Source of the DNA: Vespula vulgaris
Taxonomy: Eukaryota > Arthropoda > Insecta > Hymenoptera > Vespidae
Assembly: GCF_905475345.1 (NCBI RefSeq)
Contig: NC_066598.1
Coordinates: 5,380,584 to 5,444,583, forward strand
Length of the DNA: 64,000 nt
Direction of reading: 5' to 3'
Below, piece after piece: positions 30,883-45,598 of the stretch. Numbering within the stretch: position 1 is the stretch's first letter; each line of letters starts with the position of its first letter. Made by a program: the position numbers and the translations under genes. The notes beneath the pieces are model-generated. The model made no database searches, was not told where the DNA came from, and was given only the letters and a program-made list of their open reading frames with translations.

Positions 30883-32683
30883 ATATGTATATATATATAC
30901 AGAGAGAGAAAGAGTGAGAGAGAGAGAGAGAGAAAGAAAGGGTAAACGAATCGAGAATTTGAATAAAACAAAGAACGATATCGAGATTAAATTGAAAAGA
31001 AACTTTGTTAGCTCTTGACAAAAAGGCATTCGATAAGGAAGCATTAGGCGTCCAAAGTACAATTATATCAAAAACCCATTCAAATTAAAGAAGATTACAT
31101 ATGTATCTGATTATGATACCTTATATTTCTTATTATTCATATAAAAGAAAAGAAAAAGAAAAAAAAAAACTGTTAAGAAGAATAAGAAAGAAATCTCATC
31201 TTTATTTCCCAATATCTTCAATTATGATAGATTTCTAAATACAATAAGGATAATAATAACAATAATAACAACAACAATAATATGCAGAAGAAGAAGAAGA
31301 AGAAGAATAAAGTATCTTGGTATATTCAATTTTGCTTTCTTGTTCTTATGTAGTATATGTATCTAGTACAATGTAAATTTTAATGTGGGATTTCATTTAA
31401 ACGTGTCATTTAATGCGTATTATGATTAATATGCATTATTCATACACATATCAAGGTATGTGTATTTAAATGAATATAGAATTTATACCTCGTTGACAAA
31501 TTAAATTTACAATATTGAAATAAGGGTGTCACGATCAGGTACACGCATCACGTTCGATCGTCGACGATCTTTCTATATATAAAATATATCGATACCAAAC
31601 AATATTACATTTGTTGAAAGGCATATACGTATTACGTACATACGCGTACACGTGCATACAGAAAAATTAAGAAAAAAATAGCAAAATAGAGCGAGGAAGA
31701 GAGAGAGAGAGAGAGAGATGAAAGTTCATTGTTTACGAGGAAGGACGTCTGTCCTAACAAACGGAGTTTTCGATGAGGTCTCGTATTTTTGTATTCCTGT
31801 TGCTTTCTTTTATTTTTTGATTTTGATTAATTAACTAATTAAATTATAAAAATTTTAATATATATATATATACATATATATATATAATATTATTACACTG
31901 AAAGAAAAAGAGAATGTTTATACCATTTACTAGCTGACGTATACAAAGCAAATCTTATTACAATGTTTATATGTTTCTCTATAAGCTGAAATATCTAAAT
32001 CCACCTTATGTTATTTACTTTCTGTCGAATATCGTATGAGATCAGTCTTTCGGCAACCACCAAGGTGGAATGTTGGAAGATCCCATATAAACATACGTTT
32101 GTAAATAGATACATATGTACATAACTAGATACATAATATACACACCCACGCACACATACACAAAGTATATAGTAGTCTTTCCTTGGGTATTGCTTGAGAT
32201 TTATTATATTGTGTAGACAGTAACGAGCAACCTTTCTTCTGCAATGAGCCAAACTTAAATATCTGATATTGTTATTGATAGAATTCATTATGAACTAAAA
32301 ATGTTTAAATTGATTAAATAGAAATTAATACTTGATAGAAAAAGAAAAAATTACACATTATTGAAGGGTATTTGTTATTTTCGGCATCAAATTACAATGA
32401 AATGTTTTCTATAATCCTATTGATTTTTTATTAGCAATACTTTTAATGTGTACGCATAAATGTATGTATATATATCTTTGTAATGGAACGAAATCTATTA
32501 GTTGTTTATTTTTAATTAGATATATGATTCTACTTCTCGTTAATAAACTTTACATTATTATATTGGAAGATACAATGGAAGATATCGAATTAAACTCTAA
32601 TACAATCTTTTATTCGTTTGTCGTTAACGTTAAGACTTTTGATAAAAGATTTCAATACCTCGGTTAATAGTTAAAGTGCCTTT
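30611..32683 (+). repeat. Satellite monomer 16 (2073 bp)
   Basis: Preceded by TTAAAATGCC instead of TTAAAGTGCC and carries AACTGTTAAG and CCAAACAATATT. This combination is repeated in monomer 19, exactly 6210 bp further on. Confidence 0.9.
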
Positions 32684-32893
32684 CAACTGGCCGTAGATAA
32701 CAAAGCTCTTCACAAATGTTTCAACGTAAGATGTAATACCACTGATTAAGAAATTCACTAATTATAGTCGACTATTGTCATTTTTCGATGCAAGATGTAA
32801 GTCGTATTTGCATTGATACGCAGATTCATACGTATATGATAATGTTTTTTTATAAACCCTGAGTTTATTTCTGATACAGATTGAGATATATAC

Positions 32894-32945
<52 letters not shown>

Positions 32946-34746
32946 ATATGTATATATATATACAGAGAGAGAAAGAGTGAGAGAGAGAGAGAGAGAAAGA
33001 AAGGGTAAACGAATCGAGAATTTGAATAAAACAAAGAACGATATCGAGATTAAATTGAAAAGAAACTTTGTTAGCTCTTGACAAAAAGGCATTCGATAAG
33101 GAAGCATTAGGCGTCCAAAGTACAATTATATCAAAAACCCATTCAAATTAAAGAAGATTACATATGTATCTGATTATGATACCTTATATTTCTTATTATT
33201 CATATAAAAGAAAAGAAAAAGAAAAAAAAAAACTGTTAAGAAGAATAAGAAAGAAATCTCATCTTTATTTCCCAATATCTTCAATTATGATAGATTTCTA
33301 AATACAATAAGGATAATAATAACAATAATAACAACAACAATAATATGCAGAAGAAGAAGAAGAAGAAGAATAAAGTATCTTGGTATATTCAATTTTGCTT
33401 TCTTGTTCTTATGTAGTATATGTATCTAGTACAATGTAAATTTTAATGTGGGATTTCATTTAAACGTGTCATTTAATGCGTATTATGATTAATATGCATT
33501 ATTCATACACATATCAAGGTATGTGTATTTAAATGAATATAGAATTTATACCTCGTTGACAAATTAAATTTACAATATTGAAATAAGGGTGTCACGATCA
33601 GGTACACGCATCACGTTCGATCGTCGACGATCTTTCTATATATAAAATATATCGATACCAAACAATATTACATTTGTTGAAAGGCATATACGTATTACGT
33701 ACATACGCGTACACGTGCATACAGAAAAATTAAGAAAAAAATAGCAAAATAGAGCGAGGAAGAGAGAGAGAGAGAGAGAGATGAAAGTTCATTGTTTACG
33801 AGGAAGGACGTCTGTCCTAACAAACGGAGTTTTCGATGAGGTCTCGTATTTTTGTATTCCTGTTGCTTTCTTTTATTTTTTGATTTTGATTAATTAACTA
33901 ATTAAATTATAAAAATTTTAATATATATATATATACATATATATATATAATATTATTACACTGAAAGAAAAAGAGAATGTTTATACCATTTACTAGCTGA
34001 CGTATACAAAGCAAATCTTATTACAATGTTTATATGTTTCTCTATAAGCTGAAATATCTAAATCCACCTTATGTTATTTACTTTCTGTCGAATATCGTAT
34101 GAGATCAGTCTTTCGGCAACCACCAAGGTGGAATGTTGGAAGATCCCATATAAACATACGTTTGTAAATAGATACATATGTACATAACTAGATACATAAT
34201 ATACACACCCACGCACACATACACAAAGTATATAGTAGTCTTTCCTTGGGTATTGCTTGAGATTTATTATATTGTGTAGACAGTAACGAGCAACCTTTCT
34301 TCTGCAATGAGCCAAACTTAAATATCTGATATTGTTATTGATAGAATTCATTATGAACTAAAAATGTTTAAATTGATTAAATAGAAATTAATACTTGATA
34401 GAAAAAGAAAAAATTACACATTATTGAAGGGTATTTGTTATTTTCGGCATCAAATTACAATGAAATGTTTTCTATAATCCTATTGATTTTTTATTAGCAA
34501 TACTTTTAATGTGTACGCATAAATGTATGTATATATATCTTTGTAATGGAACGAAATCTATTAGTTGTTTATTTTTAATTAGATATATGATTCTACTTCT
34601 CGTTAATAAACTTTACATTATTATATTGGAAGATACAATGGAAGATATCGAATTAAACTCTAATACAATCTTTTATTCGTTTGTCGTTAACGTTAAGACT
34701 TTTGATAAAAGATTTCAATACCTCGGTTAATAGTTAAAGTGCCTTT
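32684..34746 (+). repeat. Satellite monomer 17 (2063 bp)
   Basis: Shares AACTGTTAAG and CCAAACAATATT with monomer 16. A private variant is GCAGATTCATACG near 32820. Confidence 0.9.
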
Positions 34747-34956
34747 CAACTGGCCGTAGATAACAAAGCTCTTCACAAATGTTTCAACGTAAGATGTAAT
34801 ACCACTGATTAAGAAATTCACTAATTATAGTCGACTATTGTCATTTTTCGATGCAAGATGTAAGTCGTATTTGCATTGATACGCAGATGAATACGTATAT
34901 GATCATGTTTTTTTATAAACCCTGAGTTTATTTCTGATACAGATTGAGATATATAC

Positions 34957-35006
<50 letters not shown>

Positions 35007-35024
35007 ATATGTATATATATATAC

Positions 35025-35061
<37 letters not shown>

Positions 35062-36820
35062 AAGGGTAAACGAATCGAGAATTTGAATAAAACAAAGAAC
35101 GATATCGAGATTAAATTGAAAAGAAACTTTGTTAGCTCTTGACAAAAAGGCATTCGATAAGGAAGCATTAGGCGTCCAAAGTACAATTATATCAAAAACC
35201 CATTCAAATTAAAGAAGATTACATATGTATCTGATTATGATACCTTATATTTCTTATTATTCATATAAAAGAAAAGAAAAAGAAAAAAAAAAACAGTTAA
35301 GAAGAATAAGAAAGAAATCTCATCTTTATTTCCCAATATCTTCAATTATGATAGATTTCTAAATACAATAAGGATAATAATAACAATAATAACAACAACA
35401 ATAATATGCAGAAGAAGAAGAAGAAGAAGAATAAAGTATCTTGGTATATTCAATTTTGCTTTCTTGTTCTTATGTAGTATATGTATCTAGTACAATGTAA
35501 ATTTTAATGTGGGATTTCATTTAAACGTGTCATTTAATGCGTATTATAATTAATATGCATTATTCATACACATATCAAGGTATGTGTATTCAAATGAATA
35601 TAGAATTTATACGTCGTTGACAAATTAAATTTACAATATTGAAATAAGGGTGTCACGATCAGGTACACGCATCACGTTCGATCGTCGACGATCTTTCTAT
35701 ATATAAAATATATCGATACCAAACGATATTACATTTGTTGAAAGGCATATACGTATTACGTACATACGCGTACACGTGCATACAGAAAAATTAAGAAAAA
35801 AATAGCAAAATAGAGCGAGGAAGAGAGAGAGAGAGAGAGAGATGAAAGTTCATTGTTTACGAGGAAGGACGTCTGTCCTAACAAACGGAGTTTTCGATGA
35901 GGTCTCGTATTTTTGTATTCCTGTTGCTTTCTTTTATTTTTTGATTTTGATTAATTAACTAATTAAATTATAAAAATTTTAATATATATATATATACATA
36001 TATATATATAATATTATTACACTGAAAGAAAAAGAGAATGTTTATACCATTTACTAGCTGACGTATACAAAGCAAATCTTATTACAATGTTTATATGTTT
36101 CTATATAAGCTGAAATATCTAAATACAACTTATGTTATTTACTTTCTGTCGAATATCGTATGAGATCAGTCTTTCGGCAACCACCGAGGTGGAATGTTGG
36201 AAGATCCCATACAAACATACATTTGTAAATAGATACATATGTGTATATGTACATATGTACGTAACTAGATACATAATATACACACCCACACACACATACA
36301 CAAAGTATACAGTAGTCTTTCTCTTGGGTATTGCTTGAGATTTTCTTATATTGTATGGACAGTAACGAGCAACCTTTGTTCTGCAATGTGCCAAAATTAA
36401 ATATCTGATATTGTTATTGATACATTATGAACTAAAAATGTTTAAATTGATTAAAAAGAAATTAATACTTGATAGAAAAAGAAAAAATTACACATTATTG
36501 GAGGGTATTTGTTATTTTCGGCATCAATTTACAATGAAATGTTTTCTATAATCCTATTGATTTTTTATTAGCAATACTTTTAATGTGTACGCATAAATGT
36601 ATGTATATATATCTTTGTAATGGAACGAAATCTATTAGTTGTTTATTTTTAATTAGATATATGATTCTACTTCTCGTTAATAAACTTTACATTATTATAT
36701 TGGAAGATACAATGAAAGATATCGAATTAAACTCTAATACAATCTTTTATTCGTTTGTCGTTAACGTTAAGACTTTTGATAAAAGATTTCAATACTTCGG
36801 TTAATAGTTAAAATGCCTTT
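34747..36820 (+). repeat. Satellite monomer 18 (2074 bp, duplicate of 15)
   Basis: Repeats the marker variants of monomer 15. The few differences include GCAATGTGCC for GCAATGAGCC near 36387. Confidence 0.9.
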
Positions 36821-37030
36821 CAACTGGCCGTAGATAACAAAGCTCTTCACAAATGTATCAACGTAAGATGTAATACCACTGATTAAGAAATTCACTAATT
36901 ATAGTCGACTATTGTCATTTTTCGATGCAAGATGTAAGTCGTATTTGCATTGATACGCAGATGAATACGTATATGATAATGTTTTTTTATAAACCCTGAG
37001 TTTATTTCTGATACAGATTGAGATATATAC

Positions 37031-37094
<64 letters not shown>

Positions 37095-37112
37095 ATATGT
37101 ATATATATATAC

Positions 37113-37147
<35 letters not shown>

Positions 37148-38897
37148 AAGAAAGGGTAAACGAATCGAGAATTTGAATAAAACAAAGAACGATATCGAGA
37201 TTAAATTGAAAAGAAACTTTGTTAGCTCTTGACAAAAAGGCATTCGATAAGGAAGCATTAGGCGTCCAAAGTACAATTATATCAAAAACCCATTCAAATT
37301 AAAGAAGATTACATATGTATCTGATTATGATACCTTATATTTCTTATTATTCATATAAAAGAAAAGAAAAAGAAAAAAAAAAACTGTTAAGAAGAATAAG
37401 AAAGAAATCTCATCTTTATTTCCCAATATCTTCAATTATGATAGATTTCTAAATACAATAAGGATAATAATAACAATAATAACAACAACAATAATATGCA
37501 GAAGAAGAAGAAGAAGAAGAATAAAGTATCTTGGTATATTCAATTTTGCTTTCTTGTTCTTATGTAGTATATGTATCTAGTACAATGTAAATTTTAATGT
37601 GGGATTTCATTTAAACGTGTCATTTAATGCGTATTATGATTAATATGCATTATTCATACACATATCAAGGTATGTGTATTTAAATGAATATAGAATTTAT
37701 ACCTCGTTGACAAATTAAATTTACAATATTGAAATAAGGGTGTCACGATCAGGTACACGCATCACGTTCGATCGTCGACGATCTTTCTATATATAAAATA
37801 TATCGATACCAAACAATATTACATTTGTTGAAAGGCATATACGTATTACGTACATACGCGTACACGTGCATACAGAAAAATTAAGAAAAAAATAGCAAAA
37901 TAGAGCGAGGAAGAGAGAGAGAGAGAGAGAGATGAAAGTTCATTGTTTACGAGGAAGGACGTCTGTCCTAACAAACGGAGTTTTCGATGAGGTCTCGTAT
38001 TTTTGTATTCCTGTTGCTTTCTTTTATTTTTTGATTTTGATTAATTAACTAATTAAATTATAAAAATTTTAATATTTATATATATACATATATATATATA
38101 ATATTATTACACTGAAAGAAAAAGAGAATGTTTATACCATTTACTAGCTGACGTATACAAAGCAAATCTTATTACAATGTTTATATGTTTCTCTATAAGC
38201 TGAAATATCTAAATCCACCTTATGTTATTTACTTTCTGTCGAATATCGTATGAGATCAGTCTTTCGGCAACCACCAAGGTGGAATGTTGGAAGATCCCAT
38301 ATAAACATACGTTTGTAAATAGATACATATGTACATAACTAGATACATAATATACACACCCACGCACACATACACAAAGTATATAGTAGTCTTTCCTTGG
38401 GTATTGCTTGAGATTTATTATATTGTGTAGACAGTAACGAGCAACCTTTCTTCTGCAATGAGCCAAACTTAAATATCTGATATTGTTATTGATAGAATTC
38501 ATTATGAACTAAAAATGTTTAAATTGATTAAATAGAAATTAATACTTGATAGAAAAAGAAAAAATTACACATTATTGAAGGGTATTTGTTATTTTCGGCA
38601 TCAAATTACAATGAAATGTTTTCTATAATCCTATTGATTTTTTATTAGCAATACTTTTAATGTGTACGCATAAATGTATGTATATATATCTTTGTAATGG
38701 AACGAAATCTATTAGTTGTTTATTTTTAATTAGATATATGATTCTACTTCTCGTTAATAAACTTTACATTATTATATTGGAAGATACAATGGAAGATATC
38801 GAATTAAACTCTAATACAATCTTTTATTCGTTTGTCGTTAACGTTAAGACTTTTGATAAAAGATTTCAATACCTCGGTTAATAGTTAAAGTGCCTTT
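36821..38897 (+). repeat. Satellite monomer 19 (2077 bp, duplicate of 16)
   Basis: Repeats the marker variants of monomer 16. The first TA tract is longer, and the second has a private TTTATATATATAC interruption near 38073. Confidence 0.9.
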
Positions 38898-39109
38898 CAA
38901 CTGGCCGTAGATAACAAAGCTCTTCACAAATGTTTCAACGTAAGATGTAATACCACTGATTAAGAAATTCACTAATTATAGTCGACTATTGTCATTTTTC
39001 GATGCAAGATGTAAGTCGTATTTGCATTGATACGCAGATGAATACGTATATGATAATGTTTTTTTATAAACCCTGAGTTTATTTCTGATACAGATTGAGA
39101 TATATACAG

Positions 39110-39142
<33 letters not shown>

Positions 39143-40137
39143 TATTATATATTATATATAATATGTATATATATATACAGAGAGAGAGAGAGAGAGAGTG
39201 AGAGAGAGAGAGAAAGAAAGGGTAAACGAATCGAGAATTTGAATAAAACAAAGAACGATATCGAGATTAAATTGAAAAGAAACTTTGTTAGCTCTTGACA
39301 AAAAGGCATTCGATAAGGAAGCATTAGGCGTCCAAAGTACAATTATATCAAAAACCCATTCAAATTAAAGAAGATTACATATGTATCTGATTATGATACC
39401 TTATATTTCTTATTATTCATATAAAAGAAAAGAAAAAGAAAAAAAAAAACAGTTAAGAAGAATAAGAAAGAAATCTCATCTTTATTTCCCAATATCTTCA
39501 ATTATGATAGATTTCTAAATACAATAAGGATAATAATAACAATAATAACAACAACAATAATATGCAGAAGAAGAAGAAGAAGAAGAATAAAGTATCTTGG
39601 TATATTCAATTTTGCTTTCTTGTTCTTATGTAGTATATGTATCTAGTACAATGTAAATTTTAATGTGGGATTTCATTTAAACGTGTCATTTAATGCGTAT
39701 TATCATTAATATGCATTATTCATACACATATCAAGGTATGTGTATTTAAATGAATATAGAATTTATACCTCGTTGACAAATTAAATTTACAATATTGAAA
39801 TAAGGGTGTCACGATCAGGTACACGCATCACGTTCGATCGTCGACGATCTTTCTATATATAAAATATATCGATACCAAACGATATTACATTTTTTGAAAG
39901 GCATATACGTATTACGTACATATGCGTACACGTGCATACAGAAAAATTAAGAAAAAAATAGCAAAATAGAGCGAGGAAGAGAGAGAGAGAGAGAGAGATG
40001 AAAGTTCATTGTTTACGAGGAAGGACGTCTGTCCTAACAAACGGAGTTTTCGATGAGGTCTCGTATTTTTGTATTCCTGTTGCTTTCTTTTATTTTTTGA
40101 TTTTGATTAATTAACTAATTAAATTATAAAAATTTTA

Positions 40138-40168
<31 letters not shown>

Positions 40169-40965
40169 ATATTATTACACTGAAAGAAAAAGAGAATGTT
40201 TATACCATTTACTAGCTGACGTATACAAAGCAAATCTTATTACAATGTTTATATGTTTCTCTATAAGCTGAAATATCTAAATCCACCTTATGTTATTTAC
40301 TTTCTGTCGAATATCGTATGAGATCAGTCTTTCGGCAACCACCAAGGTGGAATGTTGGAAGATCCCATATAAACATACGTTTGTAAATAGATACATATGT
40401 ACATAACTAGATACATAATATACACACCCACGCACACATACACAAAGTATATAGTAGTCTTTCCTTGGGTATTGCTTGAGATTTATTATATTGTGTAGAC
40501 AGTAACGAGCAACCTTTCTTCTGCAATGAGCCAAACTTAAATATCTGATATTGTTATTGATAGAATTCATTATGAACTAAAAATGTTTAAATTGATTAAA
40601 TAGAAATTAATACTTGATAGAAAAAGAAAAAATTACACATTATTGAAGGGTATTTGTTATTTTCGGCATCAAATTACAATGAAATGTTTTCTATAATCCT
40701 ATTGATTTTTTATTAGCAATACTTTTAATGTGTACGCATAAATGTATGTATATATATCTTTGTAATGGAACGAAATCTATTAGTTGTTTATTTTTAATTA
40801 GATATATGATTCTACTTCTCGTTAATAAACTTTACATTATTATATTGGAAGATACAATGGAAGATATCGAATTAAACTCTAATACAATCTTTTATTCGTT
40901 TGTCGTTAACGTTAAGACTTTTGATAAAAGATTTCAATACCTCGGTTAATAGTTAAAGTGCCTTT
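38898..40965 (+). repeat. Satellite monomer 20 (2068 bp)
   Basis: Private variants are TATTATCATTAATATG near 39700, CATATGCGTACACG near 39920, and GAGTGAGAG inside the GA tract. Confidence 0.9.
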
Positions 40966-41175
40966 CAACTGGCCGTAGATAACAAAGCTCTTCACAAATG
41001 TATCAACGTAAGATGTAATACCACTGATTAAGAAATTCACTAATTATAGTCGACTATTGTCATTTTTCGATGCAAGATGTAAGTCGTATTTGCATTGATA
41101 CGCAGATGAATACGTATATGATAATGTTTTTTTATAAACCCTGAGTTTATTTCTGATACAGATTGAGATATATAC

Positions 41176-41231
<56 letters not shown>

Positions 41232-42203
41232 ATATGTATATATATATACAGAGAGAGAAAGAGACAGAGAGAGAGAGAGAAAGAAAGGGTAAACGAATCG
41301 AGAATTTGAATAAAACAAAGAACGATATCGAGATTAAATTGAAAAGAAACTTTGTTAGCTCTTGACAAAAAGGCATTCGATAAGGAAGCATTAGGCGTCC
41401 AAAGTACAATTATATCAAAAACCCATTCAAATTAAAGAAGATTACATATGTATCTGATTATGATACCTTATATTTCTTATTATTCATATAAAAGAAAAGA
41501 AAAAGAAAAAAAAAACAGTTAAGAAGAATAAGAAAGAAATCTCATCTTTATTTCCCAATATCTTCAATTATGATAGATTTCTAAATACAATAAGGATAAT
41601 AATAACAATAATAACAACAACAATAATATGCAGAAGAAGAAGAAGAAGAAGAATAAAGTATCTTGGTATATTCAATTTTGCTTTCTTGTTCTTATGTAGT
41701 ATATGTATCTAGTACAATGTAAATTTTAATGTGGGATTTCATTTAAACGTGTCATTTAATGCGTATTATGATTAATATGCATTATTCATACACATATCAA
41801 GGTATGTGTATTTAAATGAATATAGAATTTATACCTCGTTGACAAATTAAATTTACAATATTGAAATAAGGGTGTCACGATCAGGTACACGCATCACGTT
41901 CGATCGTCGACGATCTTTCTATATATAAAATATATCGATACCAAACGATATTACATTTGTTGAAAGGCATATACGTATTACGTACATACGCGTACACGTG
42001 CATACAGAAAAATTAAGAAAAAAATAGCAAAATAGAGCGAGGAAGAGAGAGAGAGAGAGAGAGATGAAAGTTCATTGTTTACGAGGAAGGACGTCTGTCC
42101 TAACAAACGGAGTTTTCGATGAGGTCTCGTATTTTTGTATTCCTGTTGCTTTCTTTTATTTTTTGATTTTGATTAATTAACTAATTAAATTATAAAAATT
42201 TTA

Positions 42204-42234
<31 letters not shown>

Positions 42235-43031
42235 ATATTATTACACTGAAAGAAAAAGAGAATGTTTATACCATTTACTAGCTGACGTATACAAAGCAAA
42301 TCTTATTACAATGTTTATATGTTTCTCTATAAGCTGAAATATCTAAATCCACCTTATGTTATTTACTTTCTGTCGAATATCGTATGAGATCAGTCTTTCG
42401 GCAACCACCAAGGTGGAATGTTGGAAGATCCCATATAAACATACGTTTGTAAATAGATACATATGTACATAACTAGATACATAATATACACACCCACGCA
42501 CACATACACAAAGTATATAGTAGTCTTTCCTTGGGTATTGCTTGAGATTTATTATATTGTGTAGACAGTAACGAGCAACCTTTCTTCTGCAATGAGCCAA
42601 ACTTAAATATCTGATATTGTTATTGATAGAATTCATTATGAACTAAACATGTTTAAATTGATTAAATAGAAATTAATACTTGATAGAAAAAGAAAAAATT
42701 ACACATTATTGAAGGGTATTTGTTATTTTCGGCATCAAATTACAATGAAATGTTTTCTATAATCCTATTGATTTTTTATTAGCAATACTTTTAATGTGTA
42801 CGCATAAATGTATGTATATATATCTTTGTAATGGAACGAAATCTATTAGTTGTTTATTTTTAATTAGATATATGATTCTACTTCTCGTTAATAAACTTTA
42901 CATTATTATATTGGAAGATACAATGGAAGATATCGAATTAAACTCTAATACAATCTTTTATTCGTTTGTCGTTAACGTTAAGACTTTTGATAAAAGATTT
43001 CAATACCTCGGTTAATAGTTAAAGTGCCTTT
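40966..43031 (+). repeat. Satellite monomer 21 (2066 bp)
   Basis: Private variants are GAGACAGAGAG in the first GA tract and AACTAAACATG near 42645. Confidence 0.9.
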
Positions 43032-43283
43032 CAACTGGCCGTAGATAACAAAGCTCTTCACAAATGTATCAACGTAGGATGTAATACCACTGATTAAGAA
43101 ATTCACTAATTATAGTCGACTATTGTCATTTTTCGATGCAAGATGTAAGTCGTATTTGCATTGATACGCAGATGAATACGTATATGATAATGTTTTTTTA
43201 TAAACCCTGAGTTTATTTCTGATACAGATTGAGATATATACAGATATATATATATATTATATATAATATGTATATATATATAC

Positions 43284-43320
<37 letters not shown>

Positions 43321-45073
43321 AAGGGTAAACGAATCGAGAATTTGAATAAAACAAAGAACGATATCGAGATTAAATTGAAAAGAAACTTTGTTAGCTCTTG
43401 ACAAAAAGGCATTCGATAAGGAAGCATTAGGCGTCCAAAGTACAATTATATCAAAAACCCATTCAAATTAAAGAAGATTACATATGTATCTGATTATGAT
43501 ACCTTATATTTCTTATTATTCATATAAAAGAAAAGAAAAAGAAAAAAAAAAACTGTTAAGAAGAATAAGAAAGAAATCTCATCTTTATTTCCCAATATCT
43601 TCAATTATGATAGATTTCTAAATACAATAAGGATAATAATAACAATAATAACAACAACAATAATATGCAGAAGAAGAAGAAGAAGAAGAATAAAGTATCT
43701 TGGTATATTCAATTTTGCTTTCTTGTTCTTATGTAGTATATGTATCTAGTACAATGTAAATTTTAATGTGGGATTTCATTTAAACGTGTCATTTAATGCG
43801 TATTATGATTAATATGCATTATTCATACACATATCAAGGTATGTGTATTTAAATGAATATAGAATTTATACCTCGTTGACAAATTAAATTTACAATATTG
43901 AAATAAGGGTGTCACGATCAGGTACACGCATCACGTTCGATCGTCGACGATCTTTCTATATATAAAATATATCGATACCAAACGATATTACATTTGTTGA
44001 AAGGCATATACGTATTACGTACATACGCGTACACGTGCATACAGAAAAATTAAGAAAAAAATAGCAAAATAGAGCGAGGAAGAGAGAGAGAGAGAGAGAG
44101 ATGAAAGTTCATTGTTTACGAGGAAGGACGTCTGTCCTAACAAACGGAGTTTTCGATGAGGTCTCGTATTTTTGTATTCCTGTTGCTTTCTTTTATTTTT
44201 TGATTTTGATTAATTAACTAATTAAATTATAAAAATTTTAATATATATATATATATATAATATTATTACACTGAAAGAAAAAGAGAATGTTTATACCATT
44301 TACTAGCTGACGTATACAAAGCAAATCTTATTACAATGTTTATATGTTTCTATATAAGCTGAAATATCTAAATACAACTTATGTTATTTACTTTCTGTCG
44401 AATATCGTATGAGATCAGTCTTTCGGCAACCACCGAGGTGGAATGTTGGAAGATCCCATACAAACATACATTTGTAAATAGATACATATGTGTATATGTA
44501 CATATGTACGTAACTAGATACATAATATACACACCCACACACACATACACAAAGTATATAGTAGTCTTTCCTTGGGTATTGCTTGAGGTTTATTATATTG
44601 TGTAGACAGTAATGAGCAACCTTTCTTCTGCAATGAGCCAAAATTAAATATCTGATATTGTTATTGATAGAATTCATTATGAACTAAAAATGTTTAAATT
44701 GATTAACAAAGAAATTAATACTTAATAGAAAAAGAAAAAATTACACATTATTGAAGGGTATTTGTTATTGTCGGCATCAATTTACAATGAAATGTTTTCT
44801 ATAATTCCATTGATTTTTTATTAGCAATACTTTTAATGTGTACGCATAAATGTATGTATATACATTTGTGTAATGGAACGAAATCTATTATTTGTTTATT
44901 TTTAATTAGATATATGATTCTACTTCTCGTTAATAAACTTTACATTATTATATTGGAAGATACAATGGAAGATATCGAATTAAACTGTAATACAATCTTT
45001 TATTCGTTTGTCGTTAACGTTAAGACTTTTGATAAAAGATTTCAATACTTCGGTTAATAGTTAAAATGCCTTT
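43032..45073 (+). repeat. Satellite monomer 22 (2042 bp, last complete)
   Basis: The first TA tract is very short (about 43244-43258), which accounts for the small size. The tail carries the CCACCGAGGTGG form of monomers 15 and 18 plus several private changes, as expected at an array edge. Confidence 0.9.
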
Positions 45074-45497
45074 CAACTGGCCGTAGATAACAAAACTCTT
45101 CACAAATGTATCAACGTAAGATGTAATACCACTGATTAAGAAATTCACTAATTATAGTCGACTATTGTCATCTTTCGATGCAAGATGTAAGTCGTAATTG
45201 CATTGAGGCGTATATGAATACGTATATGATAATGTTTTTTTGTAAACCCTTAGTTACTCATTTCTGTTATGTATTATATATTATATATATATAGAGAGAG
45301 AGAGAGAAAGAGAAAGGGTAAACGAATCGATTATTGAAATAAAACAAAGAACGATATCCAGATTAAATTGAAATGAAACTTTGTTAGCTCTTGACAAAGA
45401 GGCACTAGATAAGGAAGCATGAGCCGTCCAAAGTACAATTATATCAAAAACCCATTCATATTAAAGACGATTACAAATATATTCGATTATGATACCT
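45074..45497 (+). repeat. Satellite monomer 23 (partial, array edge)
   Basis: About 424 bp of a diverged monomer with short TA and GA tracts. Similarity to the satellite ends after ATTATGATACCTT; beyond this the sequence is unrelated. Confidence 0.85.
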
Positions 45498-45505
45498 TTC
45501 TAAGT

Positions 45506-45598
45506 CCTGAAATAATTCCATTCAAATTTATATTACACTACTGCCATGTATGGTAAGTAATTGATTGTAAAGACTTTTAATAGACTAAGAAGTGGCGC
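45506..45598 (+). repeat. Diverged direct repeat, left copy
   Basis: Aligns with 46225-46314 by eye: shared GAAATAATTC, then TTGATTG, AAAGA and TTTT blocks, and a final TGGCG, in the same order and at similar spacing. The two copies differ at many positions, so the duplication is old. Confidence 0.55.

Larger units (their letters stand above)
1..45497. repeat. Subtelomeric AT-rich satellite array, about 2.07 kb monomer
   Basis: A block beginning CAACTGGCCGTAGATAAC recurs at 24, 2116, 4193, 6295, 8357, 10435, 12493, 14035, 16074, 18134, 20220, 22298, 24391, 26469, 28535, 30611, 32684, 34747, 36821, 38898, 40966, 43032 and 45074, always in the same orientation. Spacing is 2039-2102 bp except one interval of 1542 bp. 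Order within a monomer: anchor block, (TA)n, (GA)n, an AAT/AAC then GAA triplet tract, the palindrome GATCGTCGACGATC, a second (GA)n, a short inverted repeat AGGAC-GTCT-GTCCT, a second (TA)n, a CACACCCACAC tract, and the tail leading to the next anchor. Most length variation comes from the (TA)n and (GA)n tracts. No terminal repeats, transposase or reverse transcriptase were seen, so this is satellite DNA and not a chain of mobile elements. Open frames inside it are judged non-coding. Satellite name and function are unknown to me. Confidence 0.95.

Noticed and set aside
36899..37276. The longest frame (125 codons, minus strand), rich in Ser-Leu and Tyr-Ile repeats.
   Set aside because: It is the translation of the (GA)n and (TA)n microsatellites, and its length changes with tract length from monomer to monomer.
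1..45497. The 2.07-kb unit as a tandem rDNA-like or retroelement array.
   Set aside because: No rRNA-like conserved sequence, no long reading frame, no terminal repeats or target-site duplications.
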